Of a stretch of DNA of 15,127 nt, positions 9,001 to 12,922 are shown one piece after another. A program made the position numbers and the translations under genes. The notes below the pieces were generated by a model. That model did no database searches. It saw only the letters and a list, made by a program, of their open reading frames with translations, and had not been told where the DNA came from. This stretch comes from Baffinella frigidus. Lineage: Eukaryota > Cryptophyceae > Cryptomonadales > Baffinellaceae. The stretch lies in assembly GCA_026770585.1 (NCBI GenBank), contig MU646334.1, forward strand, positions 1,213,639 through 1,228,765. The letters are read 5' to 3'. Within the stretch, counting starts at the first letter, position 1. Each line of letters starts with the position of its first letter.

Positions 9001-11911
9001 TATCTTTCGAGATGAAGTTACAGGGCGTACTCGTACACAAGGTGCCACACCACAAGGTACACACCGAAAATGCAGGCGCCTTGAGTGCGAGTACGCCCTG
9101 TGACTTACGAAGTTCTTCGCAGAACTGTTGGGGAGGCAATCGCAAAAGTCAATTCCCCTTGCCTTCGAGTCAACGTATGCCAACTTCCAACGCAGAGTTG
9201 GAACTTGCAAGGGAGTTGACTTTTGATTGACCACCATCACGTCTCAAGTGGCACACCGCAAGGCACACACCGAGAATGCAGGCGCCTTGTGCGCGAGTAC
9301 GGGGAAAGGCGGGGGAAGCGCGGTTATTTTAAGTTGACACACACGATTAAGTTGACATACATGTACTAACTTACGAAGTTCTTCACAGAACTGTTTTAGG
9401 TGGGGCGGGACGAGAATGCTAGAGGGGCCTGTTTAAAAGTGAGATCCCTTACACGTAAGTATTTGTGCAGTAGCTTTCATGTAAAATTGGTCACGGGAGT
9501 AAAAATTATAACAGGCGCGAGGTTGGATTGCCCTATCCTGGTACAAATGTTTAGAACCCTACATGTAAAAAGGATCCTCGAGCATTCTCTAGTGGGACGA
9601 GAGCCGGATTTTGTCAGATTTTGCTATCTTAGCGTCGACATAGCTTTACCATGGGACAAAATCCACCCCAAGATAGCAAAAACACGGTTGAAATTGCATG
9701 GCCTCGCCCATGAATTTTCTTCGCATTAGTGTTTTAGGAGGGACGAGACCACTAACCCTCACGGGCGGACCAAATCGACGATTTTCGGCCTTCTGTGCCA
9801 GGCACTTTTAAAACTCCCAGAACCTGACCTTTGTGGGAGAATGCGACTTTTAACCTTATATTGTTTTTGTTGGCGGGGTCACTTTCGACCCCGCTGCAAG
9901 GGGGAAATGGCTCCAAGAATTCGTTGATTTGGTCTCATTGGCGGGACCTGGGAACGCTGCTTCCAAAATCAAATTTACTCAAATTTACTTAGGGCCCTAA
10001 CCAAATCAAATTTACTTAGGGCCCTATCTAATTTACTTAGGGCCCGAACTATTTACTAAGGGCCCTAACCCTAACTAAATCAAATTTACTTAGGGCCCTA
10101 ACTAATCTTCTTCCAACTCCTATGATCACATAGGGATCCATTTTCTTGTACATGAAACATGTCCCCGGATTAGACCTGGGAACGCAGCCTCGAGCGCCGC
10201 TTTCGCTGCAGAGGGGTCTGCCACGTGTCGCACGTGCATCTGCGGGTGGGGTGGTGGCGGTTATCTCTCTTCTAGAACTGTCCGAGTCAAGTTGGGCGCG
10301 TCATTATTTCGCCCCCCCTGAAATTTGACAGGTAAATTTGGTGGGGGGGGGGGGTCAAATTTACCTGTGAAATTTCAGGGGGGGCGGCGAAATAATGGCG
10401 TGCCCAACTTTACTCGGACAGAGCTAGCCCTTATATTCCGTATCTTCTTCTTAAATAGAGTCTTAATCCTTGTAATAAATTCTTTTCTCAGAGGGGTGAG
10501 CGTCATATTCTCAAGTTGACATGCTGGGTTTGCGGTGCAGATCCGTCAACTTTGGAGCGGAAAAGAGCCCGGGGGAAGCAAATTGGTGAGCCCGAATAGA
10601 CCGAGATAGAGGAAGGACCGTAGTGTCCGAGGCCATGCAACTTCAACCGCCTTTTATGCTATCTTAAGGGTGGATTTTATCAGATTTTGCTATTTTAGCG
10701 TCGACATAGCGATACCTTAGGACAAAACCCACCCCAAGATAGCAAACACACGGTTTAAATTGCATGGCCTCGCCCACTACTGCAAAGCCACAGGGGAAGT
10801 CTCAAATTCTTGGACACGACTCTAAAATTATTTGTAGGTTACCTTTTGACGATTTTTGGTCACGTCCTGGGTAGAAATTGCCTTTTGAGGAGAAAATGGC
10901 TCCAAAGTAGCGGACAGGATCCTGTCCGCTACTTTTTTAGACTTCCCCTGGGGGTTTCCAGTAGCATGTACAGTCCACCTACCCTAATACAGGCTACCGT
11001 AACACATACTTACCCTCAACACATACTCCTTCGGCCGGCCCCCGATTTCCCCCTGCAAGGAAGTATGCCTGAAGGGTGGGCACCATAACGCATACCTACC
11101 CTCCCCGCATACTCAATCAGTCCGGCCCCGACGGGTATGTGTTAGGGTAGGTCCACTGTACCTGGCCGATCATGACAGGGTCGTCAGAGGACGCGACGAA
11201 GCCCTCGGGGCGCGTCATGCGCGCCACGTTGCTCACGGCAGCGACCACCGACGGCTCCTCGACGACCATGGGCACCACGACGTCCGTGCCGTTGACCACC
11301 ATGTTGAGCGACACGCCCATGGGCAGCCCGAACACCGCCACGACGTTCTCCACCATGCTGTCCGCGCCGTCGAGGGTGAGCCCGGCGCCGGTGAGCGCCG
11401 CCTTCTGCTCGGGCGTCAGGAACCCCGCGCTCTCCAGCGTGTCGATGCGCGCCGGGATGCCCAGGCTGTGGAATTTGGACAGCCGCGAGCTCCGCTCTCC
11501 TCGGCTGCGAGTTGCAGGAACATGGGGATCAGAAACGAGGGGTGGCAATCCCTCCCCTGGACAGGGATGGATCGCGCGTCGCAGGAGTGTCGGCATTCGC
11601 CAGGCTCATCTGCAAGAGAAAACAACAACCAGCATTGCACCCACGGTTCTCCTTGACCAACAGGCTCGCGTTCTGGATCCACGGCTCGACAACGCAGAGC
11701 GGAGGGGCGAGGGGCGAAACCTGGGCCCGCTCATCCCCCGGGTGCCTGTCGTGCGGATCTGCGCGGGAAGCGCGGCAGAGGGCACGCTTCCGGCCGCCAA
11801 GAGGGTGCTCGAGACAGGTCGAGATGATCTGGCCAAGGAGACTGGCTGCGCTGCGAACGAGGATGCCGATCGTTGCAGCAACAGCGCTGTTGAGATGCGC
11901 GCCGCGGCCAT
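1..11911 (-). CDS. HMGR: Class II HMG-CoA reductase, 10 exons, 3' end beyond the window
   Basis: Encodes a class II 3-hydroxy-3-methylglutaryl-CoA reductase, which makes mevalonate in the mevalonate isoprenoid pathway. Joined exons, read on the minus strand: 11911-11721, 11504-11162, 10239-10176, 8521-8445, 7447-7355, 6080-6020, 5058-5009, 3270-3232, 1504-1408, 97-1. All introns are GT-AG and all phases match (2,0,1,0,0,1,0,0,1), giving 370 codons plus 2 nt. Landmarks: presequence about residues 1-63; VEEPS with catalytic Glu about 147; [14 protein letters not shown] about 250-255; [19 protein letters not shown] with catalytic Lys about 334 and Asn 338; GNDW with catalytic Asp about 350. The Lys-to-Asp spacing of 16 equals that of the Pseudomonas mevalonii enzyme (K267, D283). 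The catalytic His lies past the left edge. No membrane segment is seen, unlike ER-bound class I enzymes. The family call is from recalled homology; the introns are inferred from splice signals and phase. Confidence 0.93.
151..223 (+). repeat. Interstitial TTTAGGG/TTCAGGG array
   Basis: About ten 7-bp plant-type telomere units with TTCAGGG variants, inside HMGR intron 9. Looser G-rich derivatives run on to about 720. The intron transcript carries the C-rich strand. Confidence 0.93.
229..293 (-). pseudogene. Exon 10 head copy 1
   Basis: Acceptor ATCGCAG plus 65 nt of exon 10, reading [18 protein letters not shown], then AHA before a TGA. Nearly identical to the real exon, so it is young. No donor follows. 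Confidence 0.92.
365..384 (-). repeat. Exon 10 acceptor-junction copy 2
   Basis: Minus strand CCGCACGGCAG/GAATCGA, the real acceptor flank plus only 7 exon bases. A further GCCGTGCGGG flank without exon bases is at about 414-424. Confidence 0.7.
471..522 (-). pseudogene. Exon 10 head copy 3
   Basis: Acceptor CCCCAG plus 52 nt reading [17 protein letters not shown], then telomere-like DNA. Differences from exon 10 are mostly synonymous. Confidence 0.92.
593..630 (-). pseudogene. Exon 10 head copy 4
   Basis: Acceptor CCCCAG plus 38 nt reading [12 protein letters not shown]. It has amino-acid changes (Leu to Pro, Gly to Asp), so it is the most decayed and probably oldest of the four. Confidence 0.88.
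1189..1330. mobile_element. 142-bp palindromic element, copy 1
   Basis: 28-bp terminal arms (CATCTCGAAAGATAACTGAA and its complement at 1303-1330) around an AT-rich centre. The same element in the opposite orientation, with equal length, is at 8873-9014. Confidence 0.85.
1358..1389 (+). repeat. GAA microsatellite
   Basis: About ten GAA units; on the transcript strand a TTC tract just past the exon 9 donor. Confidence 0.95.
1408..1504 (-). CDS. HMGR: HMGR exon 9 (catalytic Lys)
   Basis: 97 nt between TGCACAG and AACG/GTACTC. Reads [20 protein letters not shown], then [12 protein letters not shown] plus a split Gly. HNKG holds the catalytic Lys (equivalent of Lys267) and MNG the substrate-binding Asn (Asn271). 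It is the only complete copy; six 5'-part copies lie upstream in intron 8. A GAA/TTC microsatellite (1358-1389) starts about 18 nt past the donor. Confidence 0.94.
1647..1681 (-). pseudogene. Exon 9 head copy b
   Basis: CTGCACAG acceptor plus 35 nt reading [11 protein letters not shown]; breaks off into a C-rich run. Confidence 0.88.
1762..1824 (-). pseudogene. Exon 9 head copy c
   Basis: 63 nt reading [20 protein letters not shown] plus His. The acceptor has decayed from CACAG to CAAAG. Confidence 0.9.
1919..1952 (-). pseudogene. Exon 9 head copy d
   Basis: CTGCACAG acceptor plus 34 nt reading [11 protein letters not shown]. Confidence 0.88.
2133..2250. mobile_element. MITE, CCACACAGCGG family, right end missing
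   Basis: Left end CCACACAGCGGACTTCGAAG, then the ACCCTACGGTAGGCAACCCG core. It stops before the right terminal repeat, next to an exon 9 copy. Confidence 0.8.
2257..2289 (-). pseudogene. Exon 9 head copy e
   Basis: TGCGCAG acceptor plus about 33 nt. A 2-nt insertion in GACGTGGCGG shifts the frame. Abuts the MITE at 2133-2250. Confidence 0.8.
2374..2432 (-). pseudogene. Exon 9 head copy f
   Basis: CTGCACAG acceptor, then about 59 nt. The second codon is now TGA; the rest still reads [18 protein letters not shown]. Its flanks match those of copy c, so the two are copies of one unit. Confidence 0.9.
2710..2743 (-). pseudogene. Exon 9 head copy g
   Basis: About 34 nt reading [11 protein letters not shown], the most diverged copy. 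A short inverted counterpart (GCGGCGGCGTACCGT) is on the plus strand at 2097-2111. Confidence 0.75.
2920..3129. mobile_element. MITE, CCACTCGAGG family, 210 bp
   Basis: Terminal inverted repeats CCACTCGAGGCT and its complement, flanked by TA on both sides. The surrounding DNA is a diverged copy of 2009-2090, which has no insert at the same place, so this reads as an insertion with TA duplication (Tc1/mariner-like). Centre CTGGGGGAATTCCCCCAG. Confidence 0.85.
3232..3270 (-). CDS. HMGR: HMGR exon 8: 39-nt microexon
   Basis: 13 codons, phase 0 at both ends, between CCGCAAACAG and ATG/GTCCAG. Reads [13 protein letters not shown]. Together with the start of exon 9 it supplies the 22 residues expected between the NLADRRL segment and the conserved EGI. 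No other frame or site in introns 7 and 8 was seen to fill this gap. Confidence 0.82.
3445..3608. mobile_element. MITE, CCACACAGCGG family, 164 bp
   Basis: Starts CCACACATCGGACTTC and ends CCCGCTGTGG. It interrupts the 29-bp minisatellite: repeat units continue on both sides (3389-3443 and 3605 onward). Confidence 0.85.
3605..4095 (+). repeat. 29-bp minisatellite, 17 units
   Basis: Units start GTGGGGTGGTGTTCAGGTTC; 15 of 29 bp and two of 28 bp. They share variant subtypes, which suggests higher-order duplication. The apparent ORFs through it are repeat translations. Confidence 0.93.
4117..4251. repeat. Near-perfect inverted repeat, 65-bp arms
   Basis: Arms beginning GCAGTCGCTTTACTCTCAAG pair with about two mismatches around a 5-nt loop. 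A diverged single arm is at 3307-3341, on the other side of the minisatellite. Confidence 0.93.
4401..4472. repeat. Dispersed repeat, single arm
   Basis: Reverse complement of the right arm at 5770-5841 (contains ACCCAGCATGTCAACTTG). A shorter relative is at 10507-10540. Confidence 0.8.
4600..4612 (-). repeat. Exon 7 tail copy 3 with donor
   Basis: GCGTGCTGCAAG followed by GTATCT; the last about 13 nt of exon 7 plus donor. Shares the CCAAAAACGCGGAAGGAG flank with the copy at 4747. Confidence 0.8.
4747..4761 (-). repeat. Exon 7 tail copy 2 with donor
   Basis: CTGGCGCGCTGCAAG followed by GTATTT; encodes LARCK of exon 7. Confidence 0.82.
4887..4915 (-). pseudogene. Exon 7 tail copy 1 with donor
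   Basis: 29 nt reading ADRRLARCK with donor GTATTAAGC. Only one base differs from the matching part of exon 7. Confidence 0.9.
5009..5058 (-). CDS. HMGR: HMGR exon 7 (ILSNLADRR)
   Basis: 50 nt between TGACAG and GCAAG/GTATTA. With the split Gly it reads [17 protein letters not shown], matching the RLRILSNLADLRLARA segment of class II reductases. One 5'-part copy lies upstream and three 3'-part copies lie downstream. Confidence 0.93.
5075..5265 (+). repeat. ATT / GTTATC / ATCATG microsatellites
   Basis: Successive ATT, TATCGT and ATCATCATG tracts just upstream (in gene sense) of the exon 7 acceptor. Confidence 0.93.
5332..5365 (-). pseudogene. Exon 7 head copy with acceptor
   Basis: TTACAG acceptor plus 34 nt reading (G)[10 protein letters not shown]. 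It breaks off and runs into a flank that is repeated without the exon at 5537-5588. Confidence 0.92.
5388..5520 (+). repeat. ATT and AATATC microsatellites
   Basis: ATT run, then a CAATAT run, upstream of the exon 7 head copy; parallels the array next to the real exon. Confidence 0.9.
5707..5840. repeat. Inverted repeat, 47-bp arms
   Basis: Arms 5707-5753 and 5793-5840, both with the CAGCATGTCAAC core or its complement. Foldback element. Confidence 0.88.
5919..5946 (-). repeat. Exon 6 tail copy with donor
   Basis: Minus strand TCGGGTGGGGAAGTCG, then GTGGGCCCCGC: the last codons of exon 6 (SGGKVG) plus its donor and the start of the intron. Confidence 0.88.
5950..6001. mobile_element. CCACTCGAGG MITE, one end only
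   Basis: ACCCCACATTTAAAATGC and CCAGCCTCGAGTGG match one end of 2920-3129. Lies between exon 6 and its tail copy. Confidence 0.8.
6020..6080 (-). CDS. HMGR: HMGR exon 6
   Basis: 61 nt after GTGCAG, ending GTCG/GTGGGC in phase 1. Reads [20 protein letters not shown], which aligns without gaps to the VNTMAEAV...TGGQV segment of the P. mevalonii enzyme and follows directly on GANM of exon 5. The split Gly codon is completed by exon 7. Confidence 0.92.
6360..6503. repeat. Imperfect inverted repeat
   Basis: Outer arms CTGCCAGGCCGGAGATTTTG and its near complement, with an inner AGGTACCCAGATTGGGTACT hairpin. Confidence 0.7.
6542..6709. repeat. Inverted repeat, 25-bp arms
   Basis: CCACCAACCCTCACGGTTTG at 6542 pairs with CAAACCGTGAGGGCTGGTGG at the right end. 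Confidence 0.88.
7108..7180 (-). pseudogene. Exon 5 tail copy with donor
   Basis: 73 nt reading [20 protein letters not shown], then ANM, with ATG/GTCGAT as donor. The Gly of DAMGAN is Asp here (GGC to GAC), so constraint has been lost. The 5' 20 or so nt and the acceptor are missing. Confidence 0.92.
7264..7311. repeat. Perfect 18-bp hairpin downstream of the exon 5 donor
   Basis: CGTCATTTTTATTACCAA and its exact complement around 12 nt; begins 44 nt past the donor in gene sense. Confidence 0.92.
7355..7447 (-). CDS. HMGR: HMGR exon 5 (DAMGAN motif)
   Basis: 93 nt, 31 codons, phase 0 at both ends. Acceptor TTATCAG, donor ATG/GTACAT. Reads [18 protein letters not shown], then [19 protein letters not shown] is the conserved dinucleotide-binding motif of HMG-CoA reductases. 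This is the only complete copy among four related sequences in the region (7108-7923). Confidence 0.93.
7587..7652 (-). pseudogene. Exon 5 head copy c
   Basis: GTGCAG acceptor plus 66 nt reading [20 protein letters not shown], then MD. Followed by CAA/GTACAC, a possible weak donor that would keep phase 0. Confidence 0.92.
7858..7923 (-). pseudogene. Exon 5 head copy d
   Basis: GGACAG acceptor plus 66 nt identical in protein to exon 5 through FFMD, then TAA. Truncated at the same base as copy c, with a shared downstream flank. Confidence 0.93.
8113..8133 (-). repeat. Exon 4 tail copy with donor
   Basis: Minus strand GGTGGGAGGCCAAG/GTACC: codons GWEAK of exon 4 plus its donor, 312 nt downstream of the real exon end. 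Confidence 0.88.
8205..8310. repeat. ACACCGAGCGAAACA triplication and palindrome
   Basis: Three ACACCGAGCGAAACA units, then a 31-bp palindrome at 8280-8310 (arms GTTTAGTTCGCTCC). Confidence 0.9.
8445..8521 (-). CDS. HMGR: HMGR exon 4 (GGG motif)
   Basis: 77 nt, starting after CCGAGCGCAG in phase 1 and ending AAG/GTACCC in phase 0. Reads [18 protein letters not shown] followed by [17 protein letters not shown] matches the LGGGCRDIE segment of class II reductases. A truncated copy of its 3' end lies downstream at 8113-8133. Confidence 0.9.
8840..8871. repeat. Hairpin, 14-bp arms
   Basis: AACTTACTGTTCAC and its complement; directly precedes the 142-bp element. Confidence 0.85.
8873..9014. mobile_element. 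142-bp palindromic element, copy 2
   Basis: Arms 8873-8900 and 8987-9014; the interior is the reverse complement of copy 1. Foldback, MITE-like; no coding capacity. Confidence 0.85.
9017..9104. repeat. Inverted repeat around a CACAAGGTRCACACC motif
   Basis: ACAGGGCGTACTCG at the left pairs with CGAGTACGCCCTGT at the right. Part of the interior recurs at 9247-9300. Confidence 0.85.
9146..9224. repeat. Inverted repeat with AAAAGTCAATTCC ends
   Basis: Left arm AAAAGTCAATTCCCCTTGC, right arm its near complement ending GTTGACTTTT. Confidence 0.85.
9412..9589. mobile_element. MITE, GAGAATGCTNGAGG family, copy 1
   Basis: Inverted ends GAGAATGCTAGAGG and CCTCGAGCATTCTC; GGGACGAG occurs on both sides. 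A relative is at 14688-14866. Confidence 0.75.
9600..9715 (+). repeat. Dispersed repeat, copy 1
   Basis: Contains TTTTGCTATCTTAGCGTCGA and, inverted, CCAAGATAGCAAAA; ends TTGCATGGCCTCGCCCA. Copy 2 lies at 10650-10780 in the same orientation. Confidence 0.88.
9948..9960 (-). repeat. Exon 3 tail copy with donor
   Basis: GCAGCGTTCCCAG/GTCCC, 12 of 13 exon bases matching, plus donor. Short, but in the position and orientation that the other copies predict. Confidence 0.65.
9967..10105 (+). repeat. TTTACTTAGGGCCCTAA tandem repeats
   Basis: About five or six units of 24-30 bp, each with AGGGCCC; between exon 3 and its tail copy. Confidence 0.88.
10176..10239 (-). CDS. HMGR: HMGR exon 3
   Basis: 64 nt between CCACCCGCAG and CCCAG/GTCTAA. 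Reads [20 protein letters not shown] plus Pro, then one base. It follows IGQ in phase 0 and ends in phase 1, matching exon 4. With exon 4 the stretch to GGG is exactly as long as the P. mevalonii equivalent (38 residues). Too short to stand out as an ORF; found by phase and length. Confidence 0.85.
10278..10421. repeat. Long inverted repeat with a G12 loop, next to the exon 3 acceptor
   Basis: Arms from CTGTCCGAGTCAAGTTGGGC to CAAATTT pair nearly completely. G12 at 10343-10354. In gene sense it ends 38 nt before the acceptor. Confidence 0.92.
10650..10780 (+). repeat. Dispersed repeat, copy 2
   Basis: Same elements as 9600-9715, with scattered substitutions. Confidence 0.88.
10904..10935. 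repeat. Perfect 32-bp palindrome
   Basis: Half-site AAAGTAGCGGACAGGA around a GGATCC centre. Confidence 0.92.
10972..11161. repeat. Inverted repeat including the exon 2 donor
   Basis: Plus strand GTACAGTCCACCTACCCTAA (10972) matches the minus-strand intron start GTACAGTGGACCTACCCTAA (11161), with two mismatches. Confidence 0.85.
11162..11504 (-). CDS. HMGR: HMGR exon 2: N-terminal and substrate-binding part
   Basis: 343 nt, the largest exon. It starts after CTCGCAG, completing a Ser codon with exon 1, and reads [16 protein letters not shown], the usual class II N-terminal helix. [18 protein letters not shown] corresponds to the ENVIGTFELP region of the P. mevalonii enzyme. [10 protein letters not shown] holds the catalytic Glu (equivalent of Glu83). 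It ends at IGQ with a strong donor, CAG followed by GTACAG. The frame stays open upstream to an in-frame ATG at 11596, so a second N-terminus without the presequence is possible. Very GC-rich. The 386-codon open frame on the opposite strand is its antisense shadow. Confidence 0.95.
11505..11720 (-). other. HMGR intron 1 (216 nt), with an unused-looking strong acceptor
   Basis: Phase 2, GTTTCG to CTCGCAG. Inside is a better acceptor by eye, TTGTTGTTTTCTCTTGCAG, ending at 11610. Using it would put a stop in frame with exon 1, but would bring the ATG at 11596, which is in frame with exon 2, near the 5' end of an exon. Confidence 0.7.
11721..11911 (-). CDS. HMGR: HMGR exon 1: organelle presequence
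   Basis: First coding exon, 63 codons plus 2 nt. It opens [15 protein letters not shown] and has no Asp or Glu in its whole length, with Arg spread among Ala, Ser, Leu and Thr, ending [11 protein letters not shown]. This is typical of a mitochondrial (or possibly plastid) transit peptide. The ATG at 11911-11909 has A at -3 and G at +4, a good eukaryotic start context. The exon ends at CCCAG followed by GTTTCG (phase 2), which matches the phase-2 acceptor of exon 2. An ATG in another frame lies upstream and could be a uORF if transcription starts beyond it. Targeting is inferred from composition. Confidence 0.75.
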
Positions 11912-12090
11912 CTTCGGAAACGCAGATCAGACTACAGGTCATGAGCCTCGCCATCCCAGATTCTTGGAAGATGTTGCTAAAAGTCAATTTCCTCGCAGTG
12001 GTTTTCAAAAGTTAACTTTGTCCCCAATTCGTGGTGGGCTGGGGCTCGGTGGTTACTGTGTGTGGGGAGGTAAGAAAGCAACGCCAGGGA
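11912..12090. promoter_or_regulatory. Shared upstream region between HMGR and the divergent ORF
   Basis: 179 bp between two divergent start codons. No TATA box seen on either strand. It contains an AAAAGTCAATTTCC...TTTTCAAAAGTTAAC motif pair (11981-12016) that recurs at 13808-13850. Promoter role is inferred from the divergent layout. Confidence 0.4.
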
Positions 12091-12699
12091 ATGGAAACGC
12101 GAAAGACTCGCTCCTCTGGTGCGACGACTCCGGGGGCGTCCCCGGAGAAGTCCCCTTTTCACAACAAAGGGAAAGCCAAGGAGGGAAAGGGTGCACCTGG
12201 AGGGAAGGCAGCCGCACTTCCTCCCGCCAAGCAGAAAAACCAGACGAAAAAGGCGGAGATGCCGAGCAAGTCCACGACGCTCCCCAAGATGGAGCTTCCC
12301 TCCCAGACCACATGCGTTGGAGGCAAGCGTAAAAGTGACTTCGCCGCCGAGGGCGGCGCGGACAGCAAGCGAATGGAAATTCTGACCAACGCGGCAGAAG
12401 CAGCAAGCTCGAACTACCCAATGCAGATGGCCATGAGCCCGGCGCTGGCCAGCATGACAGCCCCGTTCCCTCCGATGTTCCAAATCCCGACGTCCCACTC
12501 GGCCGGCTCCTCCCAGCTCCCCAGCGTGCCGTCCTTCCTCTCGGGCATGTCCCGGGGCGGCTCCGGGCATGGCGGCGTGATGGCGATGGCGACAGCGGCC
12601 GCAGCAGCGCAGGCTGCAGCGGTGGCGCAGGCTCCCAATCTCGAGCAGGTGCTGAGCCTCGCCCGTGAGCCCACGCTCCCACGAGCCCCCACCAAGTAG
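12091..12699 (+). CDS. Uncharacterised Lys-rich / Ala-rich protein, 202 aa
   Basis: Not a family I recognise. The ATG at 12091 has G at -3 and G at +4. An earlier in-frame GTG at 12031 is an unlikely eukaryotic start. Residues 1-80 are basic and rich in Lys, Ser, Pro and Thr (for example GKAKEGKGAPGGK), followed by GKRKSDF and SKRME, which could serve as nuclear localisation signals. The C-terminal half is rich in Met, Pro, Ser and Gly, with an Ala/Gln run (TAAAAAQAAAVAQAP), and ends RAPTK. It looks largely disordered. Third codon positions are G/C-rich, as in the HMGR exons, and more so toward the 3' end, which supports real coding. Its start faces that of HMGR. It could be a complete intronless gene or one exon of a larger one; no transcript evidence. 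Confidence 0.5.
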   Translation: METRKTRSSGATTPGASPEKSPFHNKGKAKEGKGAPGGKAAALPPAKQKNQTKKAEMPSKSTTLPKMELPSQTTCVGGKRKSDFAAEGGADSKRMEILTNAAEAASSNYPMQMAMSPALASMTAPFPPMFQIPTSHSAGSSQLPSVPSFLSGMSRGGSGHGGVMAMATAAAAAQAAAVAQAPNLEQVLSLAREPTLPRAPTK

Positions 12700-12761
12700 A
12701 CTATCGGTTGTTTTGGGAAATGCTGGTTTGTACCAGGGCGGGGACTGACAGGTCTTCCTCT

Positions 12762-12783
12762 CAGTGGGCTTCGAAGCCCACTG
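12762..12783. repeat. Perfect 22-bp palindrome, abutting MITE ends
   Basis: CAGTGGGCTTC joined to its complement; the half-site resembles the CCACACAGCGGACTTCGAAG MITE end. Confidence 0.85.
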
Positions 12784-12845
12784 TAGGGTATTTCACCCGG
12801 GAAAGGGATTTCACCCGGAAATCTGAGCAAAATGCCGGATATTTC

Positions 12846-12922
12846 TTACCGCGCCAGATTGATCGAGGGAAACCCACGCGCCAGATTGATCTTACCGCGC
12901 CAGATTGATTGAGGGAAACCCA
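12846..12922 (+). repeat. 46-bp tandem repeat
   Basis: TTACCGCGCCAGATTGATCG and AGGGAAACCCA units, about 1.7 copies. Confidence 0.88.

Larger units (their letters stand above)
8522..10175 (-). other. HMGR intron 3
   Basis: 1654 nt. Contains an exon 3 tail copy (9948-9960), AAATTTACTTAGGGCCCTAA-type tandem repeats (9967-10105), a MITE (9412-9589), a dispersed repeat (9600-9715), several hairpins (8840-9224) and the 142-bp palindromic element. Nothing protein-like was found in the rest. Confidence 0.85.
10240..11161 (-). other. HMGR intron 2
   Basis: 922 nt. No exon copies in direct orientation. It holds an inverted copy of its own donor region (10972-10993), a 32-bp perfect palindrome (10904-10935), a 144-bp inverted repeat with a G12 tract in its loop (10278-10421) next to the acceptor, and a dispersed repeat at 10650-10780. 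Confidence 0.85.

Noticed and set aside
10904-10940. Rho-independent terminator (palindrome followed by Ts)
   Set aside because: It lies in a spliceosomal intron of a eukaryotic gene; a foldback repeat is the simpler reading.
11529-11609. Coding exon starting at the strong intron 1 acceptor (MSLANADTP frame)
   Set aside because: That frame stops within about 27 codons and is not in frame with exon 2. Kept only as a possible alternative 5' end.
11172-12332. 386-codon plus-strand open frame, the longest in the window
   Set aside because: It is antisense to HMGR exons 1 and 2 and the shared upstream region. Openness follows from GC-rich coding DNA on the other strand; no motifs.
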